Assembly: GCF_016909185.1 (NCBI RefSeq)
Contig: NZ_JAFBFH010000002.1
Coordinates: 62,001-126,000 of the forward strand
Direction: 5' to 3'
Length of the DNA: 64,000 bases
DNA from: Siminovitchia thermophila
GTDB taxonomy: Bacteria; Bacillota; Bacilli; Bacillales; Bacillaceae_C
This document shows positions 44,518-55,731 of the stretch, piece by piece. Positions within the stretch are counted from its first letter, which is position 1. Every line of letters starts with the position of its first letter. Both the position numbers and the translations under genes were made by a program. The notes below the pieces were generated by a model. It saw only the letters and a program-made list of their open reading frames with translations, was not told the DNA's origin and did not search any database.

Positions 44518-45807
44518 CTATTTTGTAATCGCGACAAATGCCCGTTCAGCGGCATCCAGCGTCTTTTCAATATCTTCATCTGTATGGGCTGTGGATAAAA
44601 ATAGTCCTTCAAACTGCGACGGCGGTAAAAAGATGCCGTTGTTGGCCATTTCTTTGTAAAAAGCAGCAAAGAGAGAAAGGTCGCTCGTTTTTGCTTTGTC
44701 ATAGTTCGTAACCGTTTCATTTGTAAAAAAGAAGCCGATCATGGAACCCGCCCGGTTGACGGTATGCGGTATGTCGTATTTGCTTGCAACTTCCGTTAAT
44801 CCTTTTTCCAACATTTCCGCTTTGCGGTTAAATTCTGTATATGCTTCTGGCGTAAGCTGAACAAGCGTTTCATATCCGGCTGTCATGGCAAGCGGATTTC
44901 CCGATAAGGTTCCCGCTTGGTAAATAGGCCCACTGGGCGCAATTTGTCTCATAATTTCGGCTTTTCCTCCGTACGCCCCAACAGGAAGACCCCCGCCAAT
45001 CACTTTTCCGAGGCAAGTAATGTCGGGTGTGATGCCATAATAACCTTGTGCACAATGATAATCAACGCGAAAGCCTGTCATCACTTCATCAAAGATGAGT
45101 AAAGCACCATATTCCGTTGTCAATTCACGCAAGCCTTCAAGAAAACCTTCAACCGGCGGAACAACGCCCATATTGCCTGCGACCGGCTCCACGATAAGAC
45201 CGGCGATATCTTCCCCATACTGTTCAAAAGCAACCCGTACACTGTCCAGATCATTGTATGGAACAGTGATAGTGTTTTTGGCTACCCCTTCCGGAACCCC
45301 GGGGCTATCCGGCAAACCGAGGGTGGCGACGCCAGAGCCCGCTTTAATCAAGAGGGAATCCCCATGACCATGGTAGCAGCCTTCAAACTTGATGATTTTA
45401 TTCCTGCCAGTATAACCTCTTGCAAGTCTCAGTGCACTCATTGTTGCTTCAGTTCCTGAAGAAACCATGCGAATCACTTCGATAGAAGGAACACGTTCCT
45501 CTACAAGCTTGGCCAGTTTGTTCTCCACCAAGGTTGATGCCCCGAAGCTTGTGCCCTTCTCAGCCGTGTCTTTGATAGCTGAAACAACCCGTTCGTCGGC
45601 ATGACCCAAAATAAGCGGCCCCCATGACAGCACATAATCGATATATTCGTTTCCATCAATATCGAAAATACGGGCTCCTTTTCCCCGTTCCATAAAAATC
45701 GGGTCCATTTCCACGGATTTAAATGCACGTACAGGGCTGTTTACACCACCTGGCATCAACGTTTCCGCTTCCTTAAATGCTTCCTTTGATCGATTGTAAG
45801 AACGCAT
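44518..45807 (-). CDS. hemL: Glutamate-1-semialdehyde 2,1-aminomutase
   Basis: PLP enzyme that forms 5-aminolevulinate in the C5 haem pathway. It is 429 residues. It shows [20 protein letters not shown], the PLP-contacting [12 protein letters not shown] and the Schiff-base lysine in [17 protein letters not shown]. Last gene of hemAXCDBL, 12 bp after hemB, and followed by the terminator. Confidence 0.97.
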   Translation of the reverse strand: MRSYNRSKEAFKEAETLMPGGVNSPVRAFKSVEMDPIFMERGKGARIFDIDGNEYIDYVLSWGPLILGHADERVVSAIKDTAEKGTSFGASTLVENKLAKLVEERVPSIEVIRMVSSGTEATMSALRLARGYTGRNKIIKFEGCYHGHGDSLLIKAGSGVATLGLPDSPGVPEGVAKNTITVPYNDLDSVRVAFEQYGEDIAGLIVEPVAGNMGVVPPVEGFLEGLRELTTEYGALLIFDEVMTGFRVDYHCAQGYYGITPDITCLGKVIGGGLPVGAYGGKAEIMRQIAPSGPIYQAGTLSGNPLAMTAGYETLVQLTPEAYTEFNRKAEMLEKGLTEVASKYDIPHTVNRAGSMIGFFFTNETVTNYDKAKTSDLSLFAAFYKEMANNGIFLPPSQFEGLFLSTAHTDEDIEKTLDAAERAFVAITK

Positions 45808-45819
45808 CCATAAAACCTC

Positions 45820-46803
45820 CTATTTATCCTCTTGCAGCCATTTCACGGCATCTTTTGCAAAATATGTAATGATAATATCTGCTCCGGCCCGCTTAATGCT
45901 CGTCAACATTTCCAACACAGTTGCCCGTTCATCAATCCAGCCATTTTGGGCCGCGGCTTTAATGAGCGAGTATTCCCCACTTACGTTATAGGCAACAACC
46001 GGAACATTGAAGTTGTTTCTTACATCACGGATAATGTCAAGATAGGATAATGCAGGTTTGACAATTAAAAGATCTGCTCCTTCATCCATATCCGACTCTG
46101 CCTCACGAAGGGCTTCCAACCTGTTTGCAGGGTCCATTTGGTATGTTTTCCTGTCTCCAAATTGAGGTGTACTGTTGGCCGCATCCCGAAACGGTCCATA
46201 AAAGGCGGAGGAATATTTCACAGCGTAGGACATAATGGGCACATCCTGAAATCCGCTGTCGTCCAACCCCTTTCTAATAGCAGCAACAAAGCCGTCCATC
46301 ATATTAGAAGGGGCAATGATATCCGCACCTGCTTTCGCCTGGCTGACCGCTGTCTGTACAAGCAATTCAAGACTGGAGTCGTTCAAAATCACACCGTCTT
46401 CGACAAGCCCACAATGGCCGTGATCCGTATATTCACATAAGCATGTATCGGCAACGACCAATATTTCAGGAGCATGCTCTTTGATCACACGGGTCGCTTT
46501 TTGAACAATTCCTTCGTCATCATATGCCCCTGTTCCACAGTCATCTTTTTCATCGGGTACTCCAAACAAAATAACCGATTGAATCCCCAGTGACACAAGT
46601 TCATCAATTTCATCCTTTAGCAAATCCAAGGAAATTTGCTCTACACCCGGCATCGAAGAGACTTCATTCCTTGTATTTACACCTTCCACGATAAAGAGCG
46701 GATAAATAAAATCTTCCGCATGGAGATGGGTTTCCCTCACCATTTTTCTTAAATTGGCGGATTTCCGCAGTCTCCGATGGCGTTTAAACTGAATGGGTTC
46801 CAT
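45820..46803 (-). CDS. hemB: Delta-aminolevulinic acid dehydratase
   Basis: Condenses two 5-aminolevulinates to porphobilinogen. It is about 327 residues. The zinc cysteines are in [16 protein letters not shown], and the active-site lysines in [14 protein letters not shown] and near [15 protein letters not shown] 46803 is separated from the hemD stop by 2 bp, so translation is coupled; the frame extension to 46842 lies inside hemD. Confidence 0.97.
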   Translation of the reverse strand: MEPIQFKRHRRLRKSANLRKMVRETHLHAEDFIYPLFIVEGVNTRNEVSSMPGVEQISLDLLKDEIDELVSLGIQSVILFGVPDEKDDCGTGAYDDEGIVQKATRVIKEHAPEILVVADTCLCEYTDHGHCGLVEDGVILNDSSLELLVQTAVSQAKAGADIIAPSNMMDGFVAAIRKGLDDSGFQDVPIMSYAVKYSSAFYGPFRDAANSTPQFGDRKTYQMDPANRLEALREAESDMDEGADLLIVKPALSYLDIIRDVRNNFNVPVVAYNVSGEYSLIKAAAQNGWIDERATVLEMLTSIKRAGADIIITYFAKDAVKWLQEDK

Positions 46804-46805
46804 TG

Positions 46806-47606
46806 CTATTCTTTCCTTTCTTTTTGTCCGTAAAATTGACACAGCTCATGAAACATCGAGTCGATTGTATAGTTTCTCGGACAAATTTTCACGGAAAATC
46901 CTTCTTCCTCGATCGCTTTTTTCGTCACTTTGCCAATGCTGGCCAAATTTATTTTACCAGCATGTTCGCGCAAATGATACTGATTCACCAATTTCATAAA
47001 GTGATGAAAAGTGGAAGGACTTGTAAAGCATGCCACATCCAACTGATTGTCCCGCAAAATTTGGACAAGCCTGGTGACATCCTTAGTCGGATAAAACGTT
47101 TCATAAACAATCCATTCGTCAGCGATGATACCTCGTCTGCGAAAATGCTCCGCAACTGTCTTGCTTGCCAAGTTTCCCTTTGGAATAAGCACTCGATTTG
47201 CGGTATATCCTTGTTGAAAAAATTCACGTCCAAAATCTTCAGCCGTATAAACGTTTGGCATAAATTCGGCTGAAATATGATAGCGTCTTAGTTCCGCTCT
47301 CGTTTTTTCTCCTACTGCCGCAAAGCGAATATGTTGTTTAACGAGTTCAAATGACTCGCGCCCATGTCCAATATGGCGAAAAAAGTATTTTACCCCGTTC
47401 CGGCTTGTAAAAATAATCCAATCATACCGATCGAGCGATCGAATAAAACATGGGGCATTCAAGTCTTCATACGGACGGAAGTCAATCAACGGCACCATGT
47501 AGGGAATTCCGCCGGCAGAAGCAACATCATGGCAAAATTTTTCTCCTTGCTCCCCGCCCCTTGTAATGAGGACATGCTTCCCTTTTAAGGGATGCCTTTC
47601 CATCAT
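46806..47606 (-). CDS. hemD: Uroporphyrinogen-III synthase
   Basis: Cyclises hydroxymethylbilane with inversion of ring D. It is 266 residues. Members diverge strongly; the call rests on [15 protein letters not shown] at the start, [28 protein letters not shown], and location between hemC and hemB. The start overlaps the hemC stop by 4 bp. Confidence 0.92.
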   Translation of the reverse strand: MMERHPLKGKHVLITRGGEQGEKFCHDVASAGGIPYMVPLIDFRPYEDLNAPCFIRSLDRYDWIIFTSRNGVKYFFRHIGHGRESFELVKQHIRFAAVGEKTRAELRRYHISAEFMPNVYTAEDFGREFFQQGYTANRVLIPKGNLASKTVAEHFRRRGIIADEWIVYETFYPTKDVTRLVQILRDNQLDVACFTSPSTFHHFMKLVNQYHLREHAGKINLASIGKVTKKAIEEEGFSVKICPRNYTIDSMFHELCQFYGQKERKE

Positions 47607-48535
47607 TGGTCCAGTTCCTTCTTAACTTTTTCAATCAACTCGCCGGCTCCTTGCTCCATCAAGCTTTCTGCCGCCTTCATACCCACCTTCACCGGATCTG
47701 TGCCTTTCACGATTTCATTATAAAGAAGTTTTCCATCAGGTGAAGCGACGAGAGCTGCCAGTTCAATCGTGTCATCTTCCAGGATTCTTGCATATCCGCC
47801 GATGGGGATTTGACAGCTTCCATCCATTTTATGAAGGAAAGCCCGCTCGGCATTGACTGCTCTGGCGGCTCTTTCACACGTTAGCTTCGCCAACTCTCGA
47901 AGCAATTCATGATCATCCTCACGGCATTCAATCGCCAGAGCTCCTTGCCCAATGGCCGGCAAACAAACATCAGGATCTAAGTACTCCGTGACAATCTCGT
48001 CATTCCATCCCATTCGAATTAATCCCGCGGCAGCCAAAATAATCGCATCATATTCTTCTGTTTCCAGCTTACTAAGCCTTGTATCAATATTGCCGCGTAT
48101 CCACTTGATTTCTAGGTCAGGTCGCTGCGCAAGAATCTGGGCGCTCCTTCTCAAACTGCTCGTGCCAACGATAGATCCCGGAGGCAGTTCCTTCAGCTTG
48201 ACATTCCCTTTTGAAATAAAAGCATCACGATGATCTTCTCGCGGGGGAATACACCCGATCATTAAACCATCGGGCAATTCTGCAGGCATATCCTTCATGC
48301 TGTGAACAGCCATATCAATCTCCCCATCGTACATGGCCTGTTCAATTTCCTTAATAAACAGCCCTTTTCCGCCGACTTTGGATAAAGTGACATCAAGGAT
48401 GCGGTCCCCTTTAGTTACAATTTCTTTCACTTCAAACTCAAACGGGGCACCAAGTTGTTTCAGCTGTTCTTTCACCCAATTTGTTTGCGTCAAAGCCAAC
48501 TTACTTCTCCTTGATCCAATCACAATTTTTCTCAT
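47603..48535 (-). CDS. hemC: Porphobilinogen deaminase
   Basis: Polymerises four porphobilinogens into hydroxymethylbilane. It is 310 residues. It starts [19 protein letters not shown] and shows [15 protein letters not shown] and the dipyrromethane cofactor cysteine in [12 protein letters not shown] near residue 241. TTTGGAGGC precedes ATG 48535. Overlaps hemD. Confidence 0.97.
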   Translation of the reverse strand: MRKIVIGSRRSKLALTQTNWVKEQLKQLGAPFEFEVKEIVTKGDRILDVTLSKVGGKGLFIKEIEQAMYDGEIDMAVHSMKDMPAELPDGLMIGCIPPREDHRDAFISKGNVKLKELPPGSIVGTSSLRRSAQILAQRPDLEIKWIRGNIDTRLSKLETEEYDAIILAAAGLIRMGWNDEIVTEYLDPDVCLPAIGQGALAIECREDDHELLRELAKLTCERAARAVNAERAFLHKMDGSCQIPIGGYARILEDDTIELAALVASPDGKLLYNEIVKGTDPVKVGMKAAESLMEQGAGELIEKVKKELDQ

Positions 48536-48563
48536 TTATATTGCCTCCAAACGACATGAATAT

Positions 48564-49394
48564 TTAAGAATCCCAATAATGAAATGTGGATAGTCGGCTG
48601 TTCAGGAAAAAGTTAATCAAGACCAGCAAAAAAGCCGCAGTGTTCCATAAAGCCAACTTCCGTCCATACAGTTGCTTTTTCATATGAAGATACAGTATAA
48701 GCCCATAAATGCCCAGTAAAGCAAAGGAACCGACTATTTTGGGATCATACCAATAAAAGACTGAGAGTTTCATAACCGCCCAGCGGAGTCCGAGGATTAA
48801 ACTTAGTAAAAGCATTGGCACCCCAATGACATTTAACGCAAAGGAACTCCTTTCCAGCTTCGCCAAATCCGTTAATCGCCATAACTTCTTTTTCCATTTT
48901 TTCCTCTTCAACAAACGATATTGAAGCAGATACAAAATGGAAAAAACGAAAGAGATAGAAAAAGCTCCGTACGATAATATCGCCATCGTTATATGAATTA
49001 GGAGCAGTTCGGACATGAGCTGTTCCGCAGAAACCGCGAAGCTTTGCGCAGGCGCGAAAGCGTGAATCGCCATAAAAATAAAACCAATGATATTTGTAAA
49101 AAAAACAGTAAAGTCCACTTGAAATATTTTATGGATTGCCAGCGATAACGTAATGAGCACCCACGTATAAAAATACAATCCCTCAAACAGGGTCAGCACC
49201 GGAAACCTTCCCGCATGATACATATATATAAACAAAAAGATTGTTTGAAGAATCCAAACAATCGAAAGCAACCGGAAAGCAAGCCGGCTTGCCTCCCGGT
49301 TTTGTTGAACAAAATCAATAAAATAAAACAGGATAGATAAAGCATAAATCACAATGACAATTTCCGGGAGCCTCGCCAAAATCAATTCAATCAT
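48564..49394 (-). CDS. hemX: HemX, membrane protein modulating glutamyl-tRNA reductase
   Basis: A 276-residue polytopic protein of the CcsA/cytochrome c assembly type, with eight hydrophobic helices. In B. subtilis HemX lowers the cellular level of HemA. It lies 12 bp after hemA and 28 bp before hemC, the conserved position. Confidence 0.9.
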   Translation of the reverse strand: MIELILARLPEIVIVIYALSILFYFIDFVQQNREASRLAFRLLSIVWILQTIFLFIYMYHAGRFPVLTLFEGLYFYTWVLITLSLAIHKIFQVDFTVFFTNIIGFIFMAIHAFAPAQSFAVSAEQLMSELLLIHITMAILSYGAFSISFVFSILYLLQYRLLKRKKWKKKLWRLTDLAKLERSSFALNVIGVPMLLLSLILGLRWAVMKLSVFYWYDPKIVGSFALLGIYGLILYLHMKKQLYGRKLALWNTAAFLLVLINFFLNSRLSTFHYWDS

Positions 49395-49406
49395 TGTATT
49401 TTTCCT

Positions 49407-50762
49407 CTATGAGTGGAGAGAAGGCAGAGCTGCCGCGAAGCGTATTTTTTTCTTATCTGCGCTTTTTTCCGATTCCCGCTCGCCTTGCGCTTCCTCCACT
49501 ATATCCAAGTCAAAAATTTGTTTGAAAAGAGCTATTTTTTGGGCAGCATCCCGTTCTCCCGAAAATTCCTTCACTTGCAAAATTGGATCTTTTAAAAGCT
49601 GATTAATAATGCTTTTCGTATGTTTACTCAATACTTTCCTTTCGCGATCCGTTAAATCTGGCAGTTTCCGTTCAATGCTTTTCATTGTTTCCGCTTGGAT
49701 AGATAAAGCTTTTTCTCTTAGAGCGGCAATTACCGGAACGACTCCCAGCATGCTCAGCCACTCTTTAAAGTTTGAAAGTTCATGTTCAATCATTACCATG
49801 ATTTTCTCTGCAGCAGCTTTACGCTCAGCAAGATTTTCTTGGACAATTCCTTCCAAATCGTCTATGTCGTATAAAAAAACGTTCTCCATTTGCGATATGG
49901 CAGGATCAATATCACGCGGTACGGCTATATCAACGAGAAAAAGCGGACGGCCTTTTCTCATTTTTTCCATTACAGTCATCATGCCGCTTGTAAGAATGTA
50001 ATCTTTAGCTCCAGTCGAGCTGATCACAATATCCGCGTCCATGACAGTGCATTGGAGTTCCTTTAAGGATTTGGCATGTCCGGAAAATTGGTCGGCCAAT
50101 GTTTTTGCCCGCTCAAATGTCCGATTGATAACCGTTACTTTTGTGGCACCATTAGAATATAAATTTTTAATGGCAAGCTCGCTCATTTTTCCTGCGCCAA
50201 TAATTAACACATGCTTGTCCTGTAAGTGGCCAAACACTTTTTTGGCGAGCTCCACCGCGGCATAGCTTACTGATACGGCATTTGCTCCAATATCCGTTTC
50301 GGAATGGGCACGCTTGGCCAATGTAACCGCCTGCTTTAACAAATGGTTAAACACTGTGCCGGTTGCTCCGTTCTTTTGTGCCAAAAGAAAGCTGTCACGG
50401 ATTTGTCCCAAAATTTGGGTTTCGCCGAGAATCATGGAGTTCAGACCACATGTCACTTTAAAAAGATGCTTGACAGCCGCGTCACTTTCATAAATGAATA
50501 AATGCTCTTCGAATTTACTTTTGTCGATTTGGAACCAATCAGACAAAAATTGCTTTATATAATAGCGCCCTGTATGAAGTTGATCCACCACTGCATACAC
50601 TTCCGTCCGATTGCAGGTGGATACGATAACATTTTCCAGAATGCTTTTTCTGCCTTTTAACTCCAGCATGGCTGAAGACAAATCATTTTCGGCAAAAGCA
50701 AGCCTCTCCCTGATCTCCACGGGGGCCGTTTGATAATTTAATCCTACAACGATGATGTGCAT
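49407..50762 (-). CDS. hemA: Glutamyl-tRNA reductase
   Basis: NADPH-dependent first enzyme of haem synthesis, 451 residues. Catalytic Cys50 is in [14 protein letters not shown], the substrate-binding histidine in [13 protein letters not shown], and the Rossmann motif is [14 protein letters not shown]-terminal dimerisation helix precedes a slightly extended charged tail. GGAGGTG lies 11 nt before ATG 50762. First gene of hemAXCDBL, under the PerR-type site upstream. Confidence 0.97.
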   Translation of the reverse strand: MHIIVVGLNYQTAPVEIRERLAFAENDLSSAMLELKGRKSILENVIVSTCNRTEVYAVVDQLHTGRYYIKQFLSDWFQIDKSKFEEHLFIYESDAAVKHLFKVTCGLNSMILGETQILGQIRDSFLLAQKNGATGTVFNHLLKQAVTLAKRAHSETDIGANAVSVSYAAVELAKKVFGHLQDKHVLIIGAGKMSELAIKNLYSNGATKVTVINRTFERAKTLADQFSGHAKSLKELQCTVMDADIVISSTGAKDYILTSGMMTVMEKMRKGRPLFLVDIAVPRDIDPAISQMENVFLYDIDDLEGIVQENLAERKAAAEKIMVMIEHELSNFKEWLSMLGVVPVIAALREKALSIQAETMKSIERKLPDLTDRERKVLSKHTKSIINQLLKDPILQVKEFSGERDAAQKIALFKQIFDLDIVEEAQGERESEKSADKKKIRFAAALPSLHS

Positions 50763-50800
50763 ATGAATATAGGCACCTCCATGTAAATGCTACTACAACT

Positions 50801-50830
50801 AGTATACCATTTAGATTAGAAGAATTCTAA
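50801..50830 (-). promoter_or_regulatory. hemA promoter with PerR-box
   Basis: A 15-bp palindrome TTAGAATTCTTCTAA (50816-50830, minus strand) matches the PerR operator TTATAATNATTATAA at 11 or 12 of 14 positions. A -10 TATACT is at 50801-50806; the -35 (TAGAAT, 17 nt away) lies within the palindrome. PerR control of hemAXCDBL is known in B. subtilis, supporting the call. Confidence 0.75.
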
Positions 50831-51504
50831 AAAAGATGTGAACAGAAACCGAAATATGATATATTTAAGTGCGGAGACGACTGATCAGCCCCGACTAGCA
50901 TAAGACAGACAGCACGGCGGCGTATTTTGCCGCACAGGCTGAATGACTCATGACCTCGAGGGGCTAGGAGCCGCAGCCGGATATATAAATGCGGAGACAA
51001 GCTGCTGATTTCATTCACCTCATGTACAAATTCCTCGAATAAACTTCGTGCTGCTTTGTGACTAGGTGAACGCTCTCCTGTATAGGAAGTGCCTTAGGAG
51101 CGCATTCTTCTCCGTTTCAGCTGAGATCTAGCTTTCCTTATGACTTCGACGGGCAATAAGCGCGTAGACAGGCTACCTGGCTTCTATCACATCGTGAAAG
51201 CTTCTACGATGAAGCTTGGCGACGAGGTGAACTCTGGATAAGCTTTGCCGAATAAGCGTGTATTCTTCCTGTATTCAGCGTGGCCGCAAAGTCGAATATA
51301 TGATAGACTGTTGACTTCAATCCATCTTGGCGTCAATCACCGCAAGTGTATATTCGTCCCAGGGTTATGACCTAAAGGTATAGAGGGCGAAAACCAAACA
51401 CCTTTACTGATAGGCTTGTGAACAAGCCTATTCACAAGTTATAATCCGGATTATTCCCTTAATGGAACATATCAAATAAACATACTGAAATCAATGAATT
51501 AGAG
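50831..51504. other. Long intergenic region upstream of hemA
   Basis: No gene seen. The hemA-proximal part (50859-51000) is a palindromic repeat, described separately. The remainder (51001-51480) shows no recognisable feature beyond short inverted repeats. Confidence 0.5.
50859..51000. repeat. Palindromic repeat bounded by direct repeats
   Basis: Two similar ~20-bp words, beginning ATATATT/ATATATA and ending GCGGAGAC (50859-50880 and 50981-51000), flank a segment with CCCCGACTAG pairing against CTCGAGGGGCTAG and an inner GGCGGCG...CGCC-type stem. From memory, similar sequences recur in Bacillaceae genomes as intergenic repeats; only one copy is in this window. Confidence 0.55.
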
Positions 51505-52008
51505 TTGGGTGTGAGTATTTTGACAAAAAAGGCAATTCTTTCCGGAATTACGTTTTTGGGCTTTGGCCTATACTTCCTGCTACAACAATATAATGTACAA
51601 TTCTTTGACGGGTTATACACCTGGCCGACGCTCATCATCATTTTGGGCGTCGGTTTTATCACCCAGGCTTACAAGCAGAAAGATTACGAATTTATTTTGC
51701 CGGGCGTCGTCCTAACAGGTATTGGCATTCACTTTCATGTCATCCATAAGTTCGAGCTGTTTCAAGACCATGCCGGAGTGTTTCTTTTGCTTGTCTCTGT
51801 CGGGTTGTTGCTGACATATATTAAAACAGGATCAGGATTTATGTTGGGGTTGCTTTTTTTAATCGCCGCAACTCTCCTACTGTTTTTTGACCGCTTAACT
51901 CAGTGGGCAGCCGCCAAGGGTTATGATCTTTCAGTCGTTGAGAATTTTTGGCCCATATTCTTTATTGGTGTTGGATTATACTTTCTATTTCTCCAGCGAA
52001 AAAAATAG
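51505..52008 (+). CDS. ysxD: YsxD-like membrane protein
   Basis: About 167 residues with five or six hydrophobic helices and repeated G-Y/W-P patterns (LYTWPTLIIILGVGFI, ENFWPIFFIGVGLYFL), like the LiaI/LiaF-type transmembrane module. B. subtilis has a membrane protein of this size, YsxD, between hemA and engB, which supports the name. The start is uncertain: TTG 51505, GTG 51511 or TTG 51520 all fit, the last being best spaced from GGGTGTGAG. It is on the opposite strand to its neighbours. Function unknown. Confidence 0.65.
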   Translation: MGVSILTKKAILSGITFLGFGLYFLLQQYNVQFFDGLYTWPTLIIILGVGFITQAYKQKDYEFILPGVVLTGIGIHFHVIHKFELFQDHAGVFLLLVSVGLLLTYIKTGSGFMLGLLFLIAATLLLFFDRLTQWAAAKGYDLSVVENFWPIFFIGVGLYFLFLQRKK

Positions 52009-52176
52009 CAGCAGGAGCATATTCCAAATCAGCTGGTCGAGATAACCATTTTCTCCACAAGCTTTTTTTATATGCCCGAAAGTCAAAGACGCGTGATCTT
52101 TTCAATCAGTCAATTTCCGAGCAGCTCTATAACCAATTTTTGATGGCCAACAGATCAAAAGCCAAGCTGTAAAAAA

Positions 52177-52648
52177 GGCTGGGACATAAGCAAATACGAA
52201 ATAGCAAAGGGGCCGGGACAAAACCCTGTAAAATGAAATAAACCACATGGAATCAAGTTTAAAAACCTTGATTTCATGCGGTTTATTCTCAAGATTTTAC
52301 TACGTCAACATATTTCGCTTTCCGCAGGTCTCTTCAGCTTCCTCGGAAAGCAAAGGTCGCTTTCCTGCGGGATCTTCAACTCGAGCTATTCCCGCAGGAG
52401 TCTACCTATTTTGACTACGCTAAAAGCTTGCGTATGATACACTAGGACAATTGATCCCGCATGTAAGGCGCCGTAAGACTCCCACTTCAAAATCTTGAGT
52501 GAATACAAAAGGGCTAAGTGGGAGATAACGGCACCTAAATGCCGGATTCGTTTAACTAACATCAATAGGAGAGGGAAAAAAACGCCTACTGAATAAATTT
52601 ACTTTATTGTTCGTTTTTTCATCAGCTGATTTTGTTGTGTCTCAGCCT
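52177..52648 (-). mobile_element. Composite repeat element, second copy (inverted)
   Basis: Reading on the minus strand it repeats, in the same order as 11862-12511, the GCTGAGACACAAC end, the AATCAGCTGATG leader, one 155-bp unit (about 52455-52612), the GC-rich palindromic module (with CTCCTGCGGGAATAGCTCGA), the AATAAACCGCATG hairpin and the closing TTATGTCCCAGCC end. It lies between ysxD and the convergent engB. It has no coding capacity. Confidence 0.75.
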
Positions 52649-52670
52649 CTGATCAGGAAAAAACTCTATC

Positions 52671-53255
52671 TTAATTTTGAAAATCTCCCAGTATTCCCCA
52701 TACCTTATCCTTGCCTTCCCCTGTTTCCGAGGAAAAGACGATGATTTTGTCTTCCTGTTGCAGGTTTAACGTTTCTTTTGCCATTTTAACGTGTTTTTGC
52801 CACTTGCCCCTAGGGATTTTATCCGCTTTTGTGGCAATAACTATACAAGGCAGTTCATAATACTTTAAAAAGTCATACATGAGTACATCATCATCCATCG
52901 GGGGATGGCGCAAATCAATAATCAGCAGAACTGCTTTCAGCTCTTTTCTGCTCGTAAAATACGTTTCTATCATCTTCCCCCAGGCTTCCCGCTCTTTCTT
53001 TGATACCTTCGCATATCCATAGCCGGGAACGTCTACAAAAAATAGCTTTTCTTCAATTTTGTAAAAGTTTAACGTCTGGGTTTTTCCCGGCTTGGATGAA
53101 GTCCGGGCCAGGCTTTTGCGGTTGATCATTTTATTTATAAAAGAAGACTTCCCCACATTCGATCTGCCGGCAAGGGCAAATTCCGGCAGACCTTCATTAG
53201 GATATTGTTCCGGTTTTACGGCGCTAATGACGAGCTCTACATTGTTTACATTCAT
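52671..53255 (-). CDS. engB: Ribosome biogenesis GTPase EngB (YsxC)
   Basis: Essential GTPase in 50S subunit assembly, 194 residues. G1 [11 protein letters not shown]2 region [13 protein letters not shown]3 DVPGYGYAK and G4 TKADK are all visible. The start overlaps the lonA stop (ATGA junction). Conserved gene pair with lonA in Bacilli. Confidence 0.97.
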   Translation of the reverse strand: MNVNNVELVISAVKPEQYPNEGLPEFALAGRSNVGKSSFINKMINRKSLARTSSKPGKTQTLNFYKIEEKLFFVDVPGYGYAKVSKKEREAWGKMIETYFTSRKELKAVLLIIDLRHPPMDDDVLMYDFLKYYELPCIVIATKADKIPRGKWQKHVKMAKETLNLQQEDKIIVFSSETGEGKDKVWGILGDFQN

Positions 53256-55576
53256 TTTGCTTCTCCTGTCAATGCCAATTCAAGCACTTCATCCATATGG
53301 GATACGGGATAAAATGTTAAAGACGCCCGAACACTTTCTGGAACATCGTCAATGTCTTTTTCATTATCCCTTGGTATTATAATCGTTGTCAGGCCTGCCC
53401 GGTGGGCGCCCATCGCTTTTTCTTTTACACCGCCGATTGGCAATACTCTGCCTCTGAGTGTAATTTCCCCTGTCATTCCTACTTCCTTTTTTACCTTGCG
53501 GCCAGTCAATGCTGACACAAGAGCAGTAGCAATCGTAATTCCAGCTGAAGGCCCGTCTTTAGGAACCGCTCCTTCCGGAACATGAATATGCACATCACAT
53601 GTTTCGTGAAAGTCATCGGGCAATTTCAACTCTTCCGCTTTGGAACGGACATAACTAAATGCGGCTTGTGCCGATTCTTTCATAACATCGCCAAGCTTTC
53701 CCGTTAATATGAGCTTTCCTTTACCAGGTGTTAGCGTCACTTCGATTTGAAGCGTATCGCCTCCCACTGTTGTATAGGCAAGCCCGGTCGCCACTCCAAT
53801 CTGGTCTTCCATTTCAGCTTGGCCATAGCGGTACTTTTTCTTGCCAAGTAAGTCCTCTAAATTTCGTACTGTGACAATCACCCGCTTCTTTTCCCCGGAA
53901 ACAATCATTTTGGCGGCCTTTCGGCAGATTGAAGCAAGCTGTCTTTCCAGTTCACGAACGCCGGCTTCCCTCGTATAGTAACGGACGATGTTCCTCAAAG
54001 CCTCTTCCTTGATTTGCAACTGGCTTTTGGTTAAACCATGTTCCTTAATTTGTTTTGGTAATAAATGGTCTTTCGCTATATGAATTTTTTCGACTTCCGT
54101 ATATCCAGCAATCGTAATGATTTCCATCCGGTCGCGCAATGGCCCCGGAATGGTTGCCAAATCATTGGCCGTAGCGAGAAACATCACATTGGAGAGATCG
54201 TATGTTTCTTCGATGTAATGATCGCTGAAAGTTTTATTTTGTTCCGGATCAAGCACTTCCAACATGGCAGAAGATGGATCTCCACGAAAATCATTGGACA
54301 TTTTATCAATTTCATCCAAAAGAAAAACAGGATTTATGGTCCCCGCTTTTCGCATTCCCTGTATAATTCGGCCAGGCATCGCACCGACATAAGTGCGCCT
54401 GTGCCCTCTGATTTCCGATTCATCCCGAACGCCACCAAGCGAAATTCTCACAAAATTCCTTCCCATTGATTGGGCAATGGAGCGGGCCAAGCTTGTCTTA
54501 CCGACTCCCGGGGGACCGACTAAACATAGAATCGGGCCTCTTAGTGATTTCGTCAATTGCTTAACAGACAAATACTCAAGCACGCGCTCCTTGACGTGCT
54601 TCAACCCGTAGTGATCACGCTCCAGAATTCTCTCCGCTTTATTGATGTTCAAATCATCCTTTGTTGCTTTCGTCCATGGCAAAGCGATAAGCCAATCCAA
54701 ATAATTTCTTATAACCGAGCTTTCTGCAGATGTGGCGGGGACCTTTTCATACCTGTCCAACTCCCTGAGCGCGGCCATCTTGACATGCTCGGTCATTCCG
54801 GCTTTCTCAATTTTTTCGGTAAGCTCCGCAATTTCCCCGGTCTTCCCTTCTTTTTCGCCAAGCTCTTTTTGGATCGCTTTCATCTGTTCACGCAAATAGT
54901 ACTCTTTTTGAGTCCTTTCCATGGATTGTTTGACCCGCTGACCAATCTTTTTCTCCAAATGAAGTACTTCTTTTTCATTGTGGATGATTTCAATCACTTT
55001 GGCGAGTCTTTCTTTCACATCAATCGTTTCTAAGATTTGTTGCCTGTCCTGCAGCTTTAATGGCAAGTGTGACACGATTATGTCAGCCATTCTTCCAGGC
55101 TCTTCAATATCAGAAACGGTCGCAAATGTTTCGGCCGAGATTTTTTTGGAAAGCTTGATATATTGCTCAAAATATTCAAGCATCGTTCTCATTAATGCTT
55201 GAATTTCAACATCTTTTTCTTCATCGTCCTTAAAAAGCTCCAAATCGGCTGCAAAGTAATTTTCCATCGAAACATACTTTTTCATTTCAGCCCGGGTAAG
55301 CCCCTCTACAAGAACGCGGATCGTTCCATTTGGCAGCTTGAGCATTTGTTTGACTTTCGTCAGCGTCCCCATTTTATATATATCGTCCTCACCGGGTTCA
55401 TCAATGGATGTATCTTTTTGAGTCGTCAAAAAAATAAGATGGTCGGTGAGCATCGCCTGTTCCAATGCTTGTACGGATTGTTCCCTCCCGACATCAAGAT
55501 GCAACACCATTGTAGGGAACACAAGCATTCCACGTAATGGAAGCAGGGGAACGAACGATTCTTTTTGTTTCGTCAC
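53252..55576 (-). CDS. lonA: ATP-dependent protease LonA
   Basis: Soluble AAA+ protease for damaged and regulatory proteins, 774 residues. The N-terminal substrate domain (about 1-200) is followed by a coiled coil and the AAA+ module with Walker [13 protein letters not shown] and Walker [10 protein letters not shown]. The C-terminal protease has catalytic Ser in [17 protein letters not shown] and Lys about 43 residues later in [16 protein letters not shown]. Start GTG 55576 follows GGGAGGTG. Lies 155 bp after lonB. Confidence 0.97.
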   Translation of the reverse strand: MTKQKESFVPLLPLRGMLVFPTMVLHLDVGREQSVQALEQAMLTDHLIFLTTQKDTSIDEPGEDDIYKMGTLTKVKQMLKLPNGTIRVLVEGLTRAEMKKYVSMENYFAADLELFKDDEEKDVEIQALMRTMLEYFEQYIKLSKKISAETFATVSDIEEPGRMADIIVSHLPLKLQDRQQILETIDVKERLAKVIEIIHNEKEVLHLEKKIGQRVKQSMERTQKEYYLREQMKAIQKELGEKEGKTGEIAELTEKIEKAGMTEHVKMAALRELDRYEKVPATSAESSVIRNYLDWLIALPWTKATKDDLNINKAERILERDHYGLKHVKERVLEYLSVKQLTKSLRGPILCLVGPPGVGKTSLARSIAQSMGRNFVRISLGGVRDESEIRGHRRTYVGAMPGRIIQGMRKAGTINPVFLLDEIDKMSNDFRGDPSSAMLEVLDPEQNKTFSDHYIEETYDLSNVMFLATANDLATIPGPLRDRMEIITIAGYTEVEKIHIAKDHLLPKQIKEHGLTKSQLQIKEEALRNIVRYYTREAGVRELERQLASICRKAAKMIVSGEKKRVIVTVRNLEDLLGKKKYRYGQAEMEDQIGVATGLAYTTVGGDTLQIEVTLTPGKGKLILTGKLGDVMKESAQAAFSYVRSKAEELKLPDDFHETCDVHIHVPEGAVPKDGPSAGITIATALVSALTGRKVKKEVGMTGEITLRGRVLPIGGVKEKAMGAHRAGLTTIIIPRDNEKDIDDVPESVRASLTFYPVSHMDEVLELALTGEAK

Positions 55577-55731
55577 ATTCGTGCACCTCCCAATAAAATA
55601 TCTTCCTTTATAAAAAGACGTTCTGACCGCTTATATCATTTTAGCTTATGAAGACAGTTTATGTCGAGGAACAGGCATTGTTACATACATTGGTCCAAGT
55701 TCAAAGCTTTTGTACAAATCGGCAAGTCGCA

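Noticed and set aside
50827-51018. A 63-codon minus-strand ORF upstream of hemA
   Set aside because: It lies within a palindromic intergenic repeat and overlaps the hemA promoter; no ribosome-binding site.
51948-52172. A 74-codon plus-strand ORF overlapping the ysxD-like gene end
   Set aside because: The first half is an out-of-frame shadow of the membrane protein; the remaining part has no start signal or known relative.
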